The notes beneath the pieces are model-generated. The model saw only the letters and a program-made list of their open reading frames with translations, was not told the DNA's origin and made no database searches. From Pseudothermotoga sp. (GTDB lineage: Bacteria; Thermotogota; Thermotogae; Thermotogales; DSM-5069): a stretch of DNA of 64,000 nt. This document shows, in pieces, positions 52,298 through 61,800 of the stretch. The translations under genes and the position numbers were made by a program. Position 1 is the stretch's first letter, and each line of letters begins with the position of its first letter. The stretch is taken from contig JANXCS010000002.1 in assembly GCA_025060105.1 (NCBI GenBank), positions 186,001-250,000 on the forward strand, in the 5' to 3' direction.

Positions 52298-53278
52298 GTG
52301 CAGATATTTCACAAGATGATCACAGCGATCGATATAAGAAAGGATCGAATCTACGGGATGAGAGCAAGAAAATTTGGAGGTATCCTTTCGAAACCCGTTC
52401 ATGATACGGTGAGAATCGAAGGCAACGTGGTTGAACATCTCAGAAAACTTAAAGAAAAACTGAATCCCGATGTTGAAGATATCGTTGTTACTAATTTTCC
52501 AGTTGAAGATGTGCTTTTCAATACCCTGGATATCCCAAAGGAGATAAAGAGATCGGAGCTCAGAAACTATGTAACGGCTGAGATGTCTAGAATTTTGAAC
52601 TTATCTTCCTCAGAGATAGCTTTAGATTGTCTTAGAAATCCAATTGGAAAAGTGCTGGTAGTGCTTACAAAAAGTCGACGTTTGAACGAATGGGTATCGA
52701 ACCTGACCTCGGCGGGTTTCCCTCTACCCGATGTAGTGATACCAGACGTTTTCAAGTATCTACAACTAATTAGGATAACTACTTTGGAAACTTGCGTTCT
52801 CATTCTTTTAACTCCCGATTACAGTGGGGTCGTTGTGTACATATCGGGATCACCCGTTGGAATGAGAACTTTCGGACATTCAATAGAAGAAACTCTCATG
52901 ATAGTGAGTGAGGAAACCGGTTTGAATGAAACTGAAATAATCGAAGAAATCTCTAGCTCAGGGAGTGGTCGTGTGAGAGATGTCTTTGAATCAATCGTAG
53001 TTGATCTTCCTTATTCTGTTGAAAGAGAGATCATATTCATGCTCAGTTCAGCTTTGCCTGGTTCTTCCATAAGAGACGTCGCTAATTTCTATGTTTTCTG
53101 TGACCCACCAGATTTAGCCCAGCATTATTCTAGATTGTTCGAAACTGTAGAAACCTTCCAAGGAAAAATTAAAACTTTGCAACCACAGATTTCTCCGAAA
53201 GGACTCGCCATAGGAACTTTGGGACTATTGCTCCGTGGGGGTGAAGAATTTGGAAAGAATAAACTTGTTCAGGTATAA
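52298..53278 (+). CDS. pilM: PilM-like type IV pilus assembly protein
   Basis: The 326-residue protein looks like an actin-fold PilM: it starts I-T-A-I-D-I-R-K-D-R, and has V-T-N-F-P-V-E-D-V and a V-V-V-Y-I-S-G-S phosphate-loop-like strand. It binds the cytoplasmic tail of PilN. Sequence likeness is modest; the place before pilN-pilO supports the call. GTG start after GAGGTGA. Confidence 0.78.
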   Translation: MQIFHKMITAIDIRKDRIYGMRARKFGGILSKPVHDTVRIEGNVVEHLRKLKEKLNPDVEDIVVTNFPVEDVLFNTLDIPKEIKRSELRNYVTAEMSRILNLSSSEIALDCLRNPIGKVLVVLTKSRRLNEWVSNLTSAGFPLPDVVIPDVFKYLQLIRITTLETCVLILLTPDYSGVVVYISGSPVGMRTFGHSIEETLMIVSEETGLNETEIIEEISSSGSGRVRDVFESIVVDLPYSVEREIIFMLSSALPGSSIRDVANFYVFCDPPDLAQHYSRLFETVETFQGKIKTLQPQISPKGLAIGTLGLLLRGGEEFGKNKLVQV

Positions 53279-53828
53279 AAGGCCCATCTTGAAAATTTCT
53301 TCATTCATTGTCTTCACCGCCGCACTACTTTCACCGGTCTTAGCGATGCGTTTCACACTAGAATTTTACAAACGTTCTGCGATCAATTCCATTCAACTCA
53401 ATCATAGTAAAATAGTGGAAAAATATAAACTCAACTTAGTGGATACACCATTACCTTCTCTTCTCTCAGAGCTCGACAAAATCAGCAATCAGCTCGTTCA
53501 AACTAGCAAACACTTGCAGAATCAAATAGACTACTTAGAATCACACATAAAAAATCACAACGAGAAAATGGAACCACTCATAAAGGTTTTAAGTTCTTTG
53601 CAAAAGAGCGATCAAAATTGGATAGTGTTGAGACAATTCGAGTATGACGACTCAGTCAAAGTTGAACTGTACGAACTTTACGAACCATATGTTCCCAGGA
53701 AAGCAGATCTGTTGGAGAAGGTTTTGATGGAGCTTGGGTATAAAGTGAGCAAAAATGTTACTTATGACGCATCCATGAGATTCCTCAACAAGAAAATATC
53801 GAATGTAATCATAGAGGGAAGGAAGTAA
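53250..53828 (+). CDS. pilN: PilN-like type IV pilus assembly protein
   Basis: I chose the TTG at 53250 because GGGGGTG precedes it and the product then begins M-E-R-I-N-L-F-R, matching the conserved PilN cytoplasmic peptide (I-N-L-L-P) that docks on PilM. The 192-residue protein has one membrane segment (about residues 14-34), a coiled coil and a ferredoxin-like domain. It overlaps pilM by 29 nt. Confidence 0.75.
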   Translation: MERINLFRYKRPILKISSFIVFTAALLSPVLAMRFTLEFYKRSAINSIQLNHSKIVEKYKLNLVDTPLPSLLSELDKISNQLVQTSKHLQNQIDYLESHIKNHNEKMEPLIKVLSSLQKSDQNWIVLRQFEYDDSVKVELYELYEPYVPRKADLLEKVLMELGYKVSKNVTYDASMRFLNKKISNVIIEGRK

Positions 53829-53830
53829 TT

Positions 53831-54295
53831 ATGCCGAGAAAATTGGCCATCATCTTGTCTCTATCGATCGTCTTGGTTCTGGCACTTTATCTCGATGTGT
53901 ACGATTATCTAAGATTCAACAATCTTTCTGCAAAGTTGGAAAGTTCACTTGCGAGGATCGAGCAGTACGACAGGAACGTATCGGAAAAAAGAGATTATCT
54001 GACCAAGCTAGAAAAGTTGTTGCAACCAAGAACAAACATCAAACAAATTGAATCTCTGGTGCGGTCAAACAATTTGTCTTTCTCTACGCAAAAAGATGGA
54101 ACTTTTTTGATCGAAGGTAGATGTGAGCCGGAGAGGTTAACTTCCATCTTAGTAGAGTTTCTCAGCTACGCAAACTTGATAATTCAATCCGTGCACATAG
54201 ATGGTTCAGAGATCTCTCCTGTAACAATCGAGCAGACACGGACACCTGTTTTTTTGAACATCAGAGTCGTTCTGAAGGGTGTGAAACTCGAATGA
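53831..54295 (+). CDS. pilO: PilO-like type IV pilus assembly protein
   Basis: The 154-residue protein has a short cytoplasmic tip, one membrane segment (about residues 5-25), a coiled coil (about 30-65) and a small alpha/beta domain, the PilO layout. Sequence motifs are weak; the call rests on layout and place after pilN. Confidence 0.65.
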   Translation: MPRKLAIILSLSIVLVLALYLDVYDYLRFNNLSAKLESSLARIEQYDRNVSEKRDYLTKLEKLLQPRTNIKQIESLVRSNNLSFSTQKDGTFLIEGRCEPERLTSILVEFLSYANLIIQSVHIDGSEISPVTIEQTRTPVFLNIRVVLKGVKLE

Positions 54296-54756
54296 ACAAG
54301 CGCCTGATAGTGCTTCTGTTTGTGCTCGTTGGTGTCTGGGGGGTGGCAATCTACGTGTTGTTCTTTTATCAGAAATCCCCCACGTTAGCTACTGCTGCTC
54401 AGAGGACAGAGAGTGTGATTCAACCAATGATCAGAAGACTCAATGAATCTGAGATAGAGAGATTCAGAAAAAACGTTGAAATGCCACATCCGTTGGTAAA
54501 CGTTTTTGAGCCTTACGTCATGAAACTCGATAAAGAGAAATTGATGCGTCAAGCTCTGTCTCAGTTAGAAGTGCTACCCGGATACAAGTTCAAAGGATAT
54601 TTCTCAAGTGAAACCGAAAATTTTGTCTTGCTTTCAGATGGGACTGCAAGATCCATCGGAGCCATTCTTGATGGCAGATATTTGATAGTCCATGCGATGA
54701 GTTTTGCAGCGATTGTTCTGGATCTTTCAAGCGGAAATCTTTTAGTAGTGAGGTGA
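54292..54756 (+). CDS. PilP-like pilus assembly protein
   Basis: The 154-residue protein has one N-terminal hydrophobic segment (about residues 5-26), a linker region and a small beta domain (about 95-154) ending in L-D-L-S-S-G-N-L-L-V. Position between pilO and the secretin gene, plus size, suggest PilP, which links the inner-membrane complex to PilQ. No lipobox is seen, unlike typical PilP. Confidence 0.55.
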   Translation: MNKRLIVLLFVLVGVWGVAIYVLFFYQKSPTLATAAQRTESVIQPMIRRLNESEIERFRKNVEMPHPLVNVFEPYVMKLDKEKLMRQALSQLEVLPGYKFKGYFSSETENFVLLSDGTARSIGAILDGRYLIVHAMSFAAIVLDLSSGNLLVVR

Positions 54757-54768
54757 GGGAGGGGTACG

Positions 54769-57700
54769 ATGAGGAAATCATTTTTGTTGTTGCTTTTAAT
54801 CGTTAGCGCTCTGATTTTTGCAACTTCACTGATCAAAATCTCGCCTATTTTCAGCCCATCCGGTGTGACTCTGTCGTTCGAATTCGATAGCGATGTGAGT
54901 GAGAAAAATGTATATTTGGAGAAGAACGCCTCAGGCTCTCTAATTTCTATATACCTTCAAGGCATTAAACCAGTGCTCGATTCGTTCTTCCTACCCATTG
55001 CCTACGGGCCCGTTGAATCTTTGAGGATCATCAACACGCGTCAAGGAAGCCTGGCCATGGTTCAATTGCTCGTCCCGAAGCAACCTGAGATGACCCTGTC
55101 GCGACGAACGTTGAAATTATTCTTCCCATCATCCGAGAAGAGACTTAGTATCGCTCTGACTGGTGGGGATCTGGAAACTGCGATCAAATATTTGGCCGAA
55201 GAATTAAAGTTGAACGTCGTACTCTCTGAGGCGGTGAAAAACCATCAGGTTTCTTTGAAGTTAGACAATATACTGCCGGAAGATGTGCTCAGAAATATTT
55301 TGGTGATCGTTCGGGTCAACAACGAACCTTTAGCTTACAGTTACATGCCCGACGGAACCTTGCACATAGGCACGAGGAGCGACATCGCAACCAGATTTGA
55401 AAAATTTTGGGGTGTTTTCGAGGTTAAAGACGAGAAAATCGTTCAAAAACTCGAATCCTTGCTTTCTCCAAACGTTGTTATGAGCTATTTGGCAAACAAA
55501 TCTGTACTCTTCGTTTACGGCGATGTCCAAGAACAAGAGATCATAGCGAAAATCCTATCGCTCACCCCCCAGATCGAGACTAGGGAATTCATCTCAGTTG
55601 GTTTTATCGAGGAAACCAAGAAGTTGTTGGAGGCATTGAAAGGTTTATACAGCTTTGAATACCATCTTCTCGATGGTCTTGATAAGTTCATTTTGAAATC
55701 TGATCCCCAAACGCTCGATAGAGTCTTCCACTATCTAGGTGAACTTGAAAGATCTATCAAATTGAAACAAGTCCAGCAACAAAGAATAGAGGGCACTGAA
55801 CAACAAACGATTCAGCGAACAGTTACTGATGTGGTCAGGATCATATATCCTAAAGAAGCCATCGAGATTTTAAAAAAATTGAACATTGGGGTTGAAGAAA
55901 TTTCCTTCGGTCAACTCCAATTGACTGCAGAACCTGAAAAGATTGAACTTGCCAAGAAGATCCTCGAAGATCTCGGTTTCTTTGATGTTCAACAAATCAG
56001 GAAGATCACGGTTCCGAAAGCTTACTCAGAGAAAGTTTTGGAAGCCCTAACACAGATCATCGGTTTGCCGGTTTCGCGCATTCTTGCCTACGAAGACAAA
56101 GCTGTTGTAAATATTGCCCTACTGGCGCCCGCATCTGTACAAAGCACTGCTGAAGAACTCATCCAACGTTTAATACACATTTTCACAACGACCAAACTCA
56201 GCGAGATTTTCTTCCTCAAGGATAAAGACACATCTAAGCAAATCGCAACAATTCTCAATCAAGTTTATGATGTAGAAGCGAGCAGCATTGAGAATGTCTT
56301 GAAAATCACTGGTACGCCTCAAGATGTAGAGAAAGCGAGAAGATTCATTGATACCTTTGTAAAGCAAAGACACACTAAGGTATTAAACCTGACTGTAGAG
56401 CAAGATTTGTTCATAGAGCTCAAAACTCTTGTTGAATTGACGTTCGATGTCAAACTTGAAGCGAATTTGAGATCGCTCGGTTTGATAATCATGAGTTCCG
56501 AAGACAAAGAACAACTCGAATTGGCTGCCAAAGAGATTGAAAACATTACGAAGCTTTTGCTGAAAAAACCATCGGAAACCTATGAACTGGTACCAGTTGT
56601 CGAAGGTGTTGATTTCAACGATTTAAGGCTGTTGATGACCGAAATCTACAAAGTGAAGATCGAAAAGACACAGTTTTTTTACCTGCTTGTGGGTCAGAAA
56701 GAGTCAATTGATGGTGCAAAACAGCTTCTAGAAAATATCCGGAGATTGGTTGGAAAACCTATCGAGACAACTTACAAACTCGTGAAGGTCAGAAACGATC
56801 TGGACATCAATGCTTTGACAAAAGCAGTCGGTAGTGTTACTAAGGTAGAATTGATCAACATCGATAATCTCTTACTAGTTAAAGGTGAAGAAACACAGAT
56901 TTCTAAAGCGATTGAACTTATCAAAATCATTGAAGAGAATGTCCCCATCAAGGTTGAAGAAAACAAAAAGCAAACCGTGATTGTGAAACAGCATATACCA
57001 AACTTCCCCACCGAAGAGTTCAAAACCTATCTGGGGAAGATCGGTTTAGATGTAGACCTTGAGGCATTCTCTACGTTGGGTGTAGTAGTCATATCTGGTC
57101 AAGAGGAGAAAGTGATCAAAGCTGGTGAAGAATTCGAAAGATTCTCTCAGATGGTTCTGAAGAAGATACAAATTCAGAGAGAAGAAGAACAAAAAAGACA
57201 AGAAAAACCTTTGAAAGTGAGGAAGATTTCAGAAAGCGCTGTTGCTGTAGAATGTGACAACATACCACTCAAGGACATCGTTGAAGCTGTGGCAAAAGAG
57301 CTTGGTGTTTCACTCATTTTTGTCTCTTCTCCACAAGAGACCATTACGATGAAAGTTTCCTCCATCGATTGGCAACAATTCAAGAACGTCATCGAGAAGA
57401 ACTACGGTTATTCCTTCATAGAAACAGAGAATGTGACTGTTTTTTTGAAGTCATCCCCTACAGTTGATAAAACTGTCGAGCAAAAGTTTATTTACAAAGT
57501 TTCCCACAACTTAGATAAAATAAAATCCGTTGTCGAATTCTATGGTGGGAAAGTTTATCTGGATGATCTGAACGATTTGCTCATCATAACTGGTATCCCA
57601 CGACAAGTTAAAGAAGAGGTGGAAAAGCTCATTGGCGAACTCTCCAAGCCTTTGAAACAGGTTGAGATAGAGGCAAAATTTATTGATAGAGGGTTAGTCG

Positions 57701-58350
57701 ATGAACTAACCAGGGAAGGAAACATCAAACTCAACATGACTCCAATGTCGCTGGAGATGGGTAGTTCAGGAGGATTGAACCTTTCTATGGGAGTAATCGA
57801 CCTATTGGATTATAGAACGATCTTGAGCCTACTTGGAGGGGCCACCGCAACTGTATCTTTGACTGCTCAAACTTCTAACAATTTAACTGATCTTCTAGCG
57901 AGTCCGAGGATAGTAACACTGAGTGGTAAAGAAGCTCGTATCTTAATTGGTGAGCACGTTCCATACGTTGCAGGCATAGATGAAAATGGTCGTCCAATAC
58001 CAGCGTTTATGGACGTGGGTATACAGCTCAGGATAACCCCAACTGTACGCACTGATGATACAATTCACTTGCGTTTATTCACCGAAGTTAGCGAGGTGAA
58101 AGAACGCAAGCTCTTGGGTCTCGACACTTACGGAAAAGTCTCCAGAGAAGCTCAAACGGAAGTCATTCTCAAAAACGGTCAAACTCTTGTCATAGGCGGA
58201 CTTGTTCAAGATAAGATCGTTAAGAACATATCAAAAGTACCTATATTGGGTGATCTTCCTTTCATAGGTCAACTGTTCAGATCTGTGACCGATAAGAAAT
58301 CGAAAACCGAACTTCTCATTTTCATCACAGCAAGGGTGGTTGAACCATGA
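54769..58350 (+). CDS. pilQ: PilQ-like secretin with a very long periplasmic region
   Basis: The 1193-residue protein has a signal peptide (1-19), an AMIN-like domain (about 22-120) and an STN domain (about 124-204). About nine secretin N1-like repeats of 50-70 residues follow (about 214-800). Next come a charged linker, a second STN domain (about 816-897), one more repeat (about 905-957) and the secretin barrel domain (about 966-1193), which ends with V-P-I-L-G-D-L-P-F-I-G-Q-L-F. Most PilQ proteins have only one to a few repeats; Thermus PilQ is a known long case. The extra rings would span a wide periplasm, as under the Thermotoga toga. Strong ribosome site GGGAGGGG. Confidence 0.88.
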   Translation: MRKSFLLLLLIVSALIFATSLIKISPIFSPSGVTLSFEFDSDVSEKNVYLEKNASGSLISIYLQGIKPVLDSFFLPIAYGPVESLRIINTRQGSLAMVQLLVPKQPEMTLSRRTLKLFFPSSEKRLSIALTGGDLETAIKYLAEELKLNVVLSEAVKNHQVSLKLDNILPEDVLRNILVIVRVNNEPLAYSYMPDGTLHIGTRSDIATRFEKFWGVFEVKDEKIVQKLESLLSPNVVMSYLANKSVLFVYGDVQEQEIIAKILSLTPQIETREFISVGFIEETKKLLEALKGLYSFEYHLLDGLDKFILKSDPQTLDRVFHYLGELERSIKLKQVQQQRIEGTEQQTIQRTVTDVVRIIYPKEAIEILKKLNIGVEEISFGQLQLTAEPEKIELAKKILEDLGFFDVQQIRKITVPKAYSEKVLEALTQIIGLPVSRILAYEDKAVVNIALLAPASVQSTAEELIQRLIHIFTTTKLSEIFFLKDKDTSKQIATILNQVYDVEASSIENVLKITGTPQDVEKARRFIDTFVKQRHTKVLNLTVEQDLFIELKTLVELTFDVKLEANLRSLGLIIMSSEDKEQLELAAKEIENITKLLLKKPSETYELVPVVEGVDFNDLRLLMTEIYKVKIEKTQFFYLLVGQKESIDGAKQLLENIRRLVGKPIETTYKLVKVRNDLDINALTKAVGSVTKVELINIDNLLLVKGEETQISKAIELIKIIEENVPIKVEENKKQTVIVKQHIPNFPTEEFKTYLGKIGLDVDLEAFSTLGVVVISGQEEKVIKAGEEFERFSQMVLKKIQIQREEEQKRQEKPLKVRKISESAVAVECDNIPLKDIVEAVAKELGVSLIFVSSPQETITMKVSSIDWQQFKNVIEKNYGYSFIETENVTVFLKSSPTVDKTVEQKFIYKVSHNLDKIKSVVEFYGGKVYLDDLNDLLIITGIPRQVKEEVEKLIGELSKPLKQVEIEAKFIDRGLVDELTREGNIKLNMTPMSLEMGSSGGLNLSMGVIDLLDYRTILSLLGGATATVSLTAQTSNNLTDLLASPRIVTLSGKEARILIGEHVPYVAGIDENGRPIPAFMDVGIQLRITPTVRTDDTIHLRLFTEVSEVKERKLLGLDTYGKVSREAQTEVILKNGQTLVIGGLVQDKIVKNISKVPILGDLPFIGQLFRSVTDKKSKTELLIFITARVVEP

Positions 58351-59180
58351 AGAGAGAACCTGTCGTGGCAGGTAGTTTTTATCCCTCCTCACCAAAGAAA
58401 TTGATCGAACTGATAGAAGCTTGCTTTAAATCCGAACTGGGACCAGGTGAGATTCCAAAGAAGCCTGAAAGAGTCCTTGAGAAGGCGCTAGCTGTGATAG
58501 TTCCGCATGCTGGATACATCTACAGCGGACCTGTTGCAGCACACGCCTATGCAGAAGTTATGAAGCTTGGCAATCCAAGACTCGTCGTGCTCCTTGGTCC
58601 TAATCATACGGGATACGGTGCACGTATCGGTGTGTGGTCCGACGGTAGTTGGTCCACACCGCTCGGTGAGGTTCGAGTGTGCCGACAAGCAGCCGAGTTC
58701 TTTTTAGAAAAGTGCAAAGAGGCTTCGAAAGACGTTCAATGTCATATAGCTGAGCATTCGCTTGAAGTCCAACTTCCATTTCTCCAATACACCTTCAAGG
58801 AATTTGAAATACTTCCAATAAGTATGTTCCCTGTCAGTTTATCTGTGTGCAAATCAGTCGCACAAAGTTTGGATGAATTATTGAAAGTTTTCTCCTCCAC
58901 ATTGTTCGTAATTTCGAGCGATTTCAATCACTATGAAGATGACCAAACTACGAGAAGGAAAGATCAGCTCGCGATAGATGCGATACTGAAAAGAGAGCCG
59001 GAAAACTTGTACAAGGTAGTCGGCAGTGAAAAAATAACGATGTGTGGTCTTTCGCCGGTTGCTTGTTTACTCTACATGAAAAGCTTTTCAAAAGTGAGAT
59101 TGTTGAAACACGCCACTAGTGCTGATACATCGGGTGATCGTTCGCACGTCGTTGGGTATGTGAGTTTCATCTTCGAATGA
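58347..59180 (+). CDS. MEMO1 family protein (AmmeMemoRadiSam system protein B)
   Basis: The 277-residue protein starts R-E-P-V-V-A-G-S-F-Y-P and has V-P-H-A-G-Y-I-Y-S-G (about residues 51-60), G-P-N-H-T and S-S-D-F-N-H-Y, the three-histidine metal site of MEMO1/LigB-like proteins. In many prokaryotes it occurs with an AMMECR1 protein and a radical-SAM protein, neither present here. Function unresolved. It overlaps pilQ as ATGA, so it is the last gene of the pilus operon. Confidence 0.88.
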   Translation: MKREPVVAGSFYPSSPKKLIELIEACFKSELGPGEIPKKPERVLEKALAVIVPHAGYIYSGPVAAHAYAEVMKLGNPRLVVLLGPNHTGYGARIGVWSDGSWSTPLGEVRVCRQAAEFFLEKCKEASKDVQCHIAEHSLEVQLPFLQYTFKEFEILPISMFPVSLSVCKSVAQSLDELLKVFSSTLFVISSDFNHYEDDQTTRRKDQLAIDAILKREPENLYKVVGSEKITMCGLSPVACLLYMKSFSKVRLLKHATSADTSGDRSHVVGYVSFIFE

Positions 59181-60609
59181 TTTTGACCAACAATCGTGCT
59201 TCTTCTATTTTTAGAATCAAGCAAAGAGAAACATAGACAACTATACCAAATCCCACAAGGAAAAGCGTGAACAATTTTGAAACGCTCAGTTGTTCCAATA
59301 TCAAAAGCACAAAGCCCATGACTGTGGAACAAAAAAGTACTTTTTGAAAGTGCTTCATATCGACCTCAGGACGAAGCTTGAGCATCAAGTATACAGACCC
59401 GATCACACCAGAAAGCGCCGTTGCTAAGGCTATACCAGCCGTTTTCAAAGTCAAACCTAAGACGAAATCGAGCACAGCATTCGAGAGAAAAGATATGACA
59501 GTCGCTTTGAAAGGTAATTTCATGTCCTTTCTCGCATGACATACCCTTGAGAGTAGAGCCATGATCGAGTAGAAAGGCAACCCTATGGAGTAAAACAAAA
59601 GTGCCGTGGCTGTTCTCAGCGCATCCGAGTGTGTGAATGCTCCGTGTTGATAAACTAGCACTGTTAGTCTTTCACTGAGCACTACTAAACCAACAGTTGA
59701 AGGAATACTCAAAAAGAACGTCGCTTTCATAGCGTCTTTCAAATGACTCTGTGATTCTTCACTCTCACCTGACATGAGAGGTAACACCACGGTCGACATC
59801 GCCACGCCAAAAACTCCAAAAGGCAGTTGGTAGAATCTGTTTGCGTACTGCAAAACTGAGACACTGCCTGGACCAATCAAAGAAGCTACATTCACATCTA
59901 TCAAAACGTTGAACTCCGAAACTGTCATGGCAAGTAGAGCTGGAAAAAAGAGTTTGAAGAACTCTTGAACACCTATGAAAGTTGGTTTGTAGAAAAAACC
60001 CACCTTTCTCGCTCCAGGTATCAAACTCAACAGCATCATCATTCCGCCTAGAGTAAAACCGACTGTCGGACCCACGATTCTTGGATTGAAGAATTCACAC
60101 GCGAGCGCCCCAAGAATGATTCCAATGTTCATAAAAACTGGCGACAACGCCGGAAGGAAAAATCGTTCAGAAGAATTCTGAACTGCGTAGAGAACGGCCC
60201 AAAGGAACACGAACACAACAAACGGGGTGCTGATACGCGCGAGTTTTGATGCAAGTAATTTGATCTCTGCATTCGCCCCACTCGCCAGAAAGAACGGTAC
60301 AACTTCAGGGAAGAATTCCACAAAGAGCGTCAAGCTGATCGTCACGATTCCTAGAGTTGTTATCACGGCTGAAGCAAACTCATTACTGTTACCTTTTTCT
60401 TTGTAGAGGGGAATGAAGGCGGACGTCATTGCCCCCTCAGCGAAAGCACGTCTGAGAAGAAATGGAAAAGCAATGGCAATAGAGTATGCATCGAACTCGA
60501 TCCCGACTCCGAATTTGTTCGCCAAAAGGATATCTCTCATCAAACCAGTGAGCCTTGAGATAAAGGTTGCGATCGCAAAGAGAGTTCCGTATTTCAAGAC
60601 TTTCGTCAT
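59167..60609 (-). CDS. murJ: Lipid II flippase MurJ (MviN)
   Basis: The 480-residue polytopic protein has about 13-14 membrane segments and the family motifs near its N-terminus (F-I-S-R-L-T-G-L-x-R-D, about residues 17-27; R-A-F-A-E-G-A at about 54-60). It flips lipid II across the inner membrane for peptidoglycan synthesis. It overlaps the MEMO gene (convergent) by 14 nt and the aminotransferase by 4 nt. Confidence 0.94.
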   Translation of the reverse strand: MTKVLKYGTLFAIATFISRLTGLMRDILLANKFGVGIEFDAYSIAIAFPFLLRRAFAEGAMTSAFIPLYKEKGNSNEFASAVITTLGIVTISLTLFVEFFPEVVPFFLASGANAEIKLLASKLARISTPFVVFVFLWAVLYAVQNSSERFFLPALSPVFMNIGIILGALACEFFNPRIVGPTVGFTLGGMMMLLSLIPGARKVGFFYKPTFIGVQEFFKLFFPALLAMTVSEFNVLIDVNVASLIGPGSVSVLQYANRFYQLPFGVFGVAMSTVVLPLMSGESEESQSHLKDAMKATFFLSIPSTVGLVVLSERLTVLVYQHGAFTHSDALRTATALLFYSIGLPFYSIMALLSRVCHARKDMKLPFKATVISFLSNAVLDFVLGLTLKTAGIALATALSGVIGSVYLMLKLRPEVDMKHFQKVLFCSTVMGFVLLILEQLSVSKLFTLFLVGFGIVVYVSLCLILKIEEARLLVKIIRR

Positions 60610-61799
60610 ATCTTCTCCCTGTATGCTCTTATTCCTAAAGCCAAGATCTTCATAGCATCTCTCAGTTTATCACAATCTAAAACATAAGCTACTCTCATCT
60701 CATCAACACCAGCACCTGGTGTGATGTAAAAGCCATCGAGGGGAGCAACCATTGTTGTCTTGCCATCGACTTCAAAGTTGCTGAGCATGAATTTCACAAA
60801 GTTTTCTGTGTTATCAATGGGAAGCTTCGCTGCTATGTAAAAAGCTCCGTGGGGTTTTTTGAAAACAGCCCCTTCCACCTTCAACAGTTCCTCATAAACG
60901 ACATCACGCCTCGCTTGGTATTCAATCCTCATTCGTTCAATGTAACTATCATCGATTGTCAACAAACCAATCGTGGCATACTGCGAGGTCATGGATGGGC
61001 ACAACCGCGCTTGTGCAAATTTCAAGGCGGCTGAATACAATTCTCTGTTCTTGGTGACAAAAGTTCCTATCCTTGCCCCGCAGGCACTGTATCTCTTCGA
61101 AACACTATCCACCAATATGGTTCTGTTAGCTACTTCTTCAAAAGTCAACATAGAGATCGCTTTGTAACCATCAAATACGAATTCTCGGTAAACTTCATCG
61201 GAAATGATAAAAAGATCTTTCTCGATCGCTACGTCCACTATGATTCTGAGTTGATCTTCATCGTACACCGAACCAGTTGGATTACAAGGGTTTGAAAAAA
61301 TCACCGCTTTAGTTTTCGGCCCAATCACTTCAAGAAACTTTTCCTTCTTTGGTACTGAATAACCATCCTCTGGATAGGTGCGAACTGGAACGAGTTTAAT
61401 CCCGAGTTGGTGTGCAAAGCCTGCGTAATTCGCGTAGAATGGTTCCAAGACAATTATCTCGTCCCCAGGATCAGCCACAACAGACATCGCAAAAATCACA
61501 GCTTCGCTTCCACCATTCGTGACTATGATTTGTGAGGGATTTATGAATATTCCAAATTTACTGTAATAGTGTACGAACGCCTCCCTCAACTCGAGCAAAC
61601 CTGCTGAATGAGTGTACGCCACCACCGAAGGTTTATATTTCTCAGCGTACTCAAAATACACAGGCGGTGTCGGTATGTCGGGCTGTCCTATGTTCAGATA
61701 GTAGATTTTCTTTCCTCTCTTCGCTGCTTCTTCAGCATACGGTATGAGCCTCCTTATTGGACTCGCTGGTGCTTCAACAGCACGCTGTGATATTTTCAT
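60606..61799 (-). CDS. Class I/II PLP-dependent aminotransferase (aspartate aminotransferase-like)
   Basis: The 397-residue enzyme has N-I-G-Q-P-D-I-P near residue 37, N-P-C-N-P-T-G and the PLP-binding lysine in S-V-S-K-R-Y-S (about residue 233), plus a C-terminal R-V-A-Y. It resembles thermophilic aspartate/tyrosine aminotransferases; the exact amino donor is uncertain. It lies 1 nt after the RlmI-like gene. Confidence 0.92.
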   Translation of the reverse strand: MKISQRAVEAPASPIRRLIPYAEEAAKRGKKIYYLNIGQPDIPTPPVYFEYAEKYKPSVVAYTHSAGLLELREAFVHYYSKFGIFINPSQIIVTNGGSEAVIFAMSVVADPGDEIIVLEPFYANYAGFAHQLGIKLVPVRTYPEDGYSVPKKEKFLEVIGPKTKAVIFSNPCNPTGSVYDEDQLRIIVDVAIEKDLFIISDEVYREFVFDGYKAISMLTFEEVANRTILVDSVSKRYSACGARIGTFVTKNRELYSAALKFAQARLCPSMTSQYATIGLLTIDDSYIERMRIEYQARRDVVYEELLKVEGAVFKKPHGAFYIAAKLPIDNTENFVKFMLSNFEVDGKTTMVAPLDGFYITPGAGVDEMRVAYVLDCDKLRDAMKILALGIRAYREKI

Positions 61800-61800
61800 A

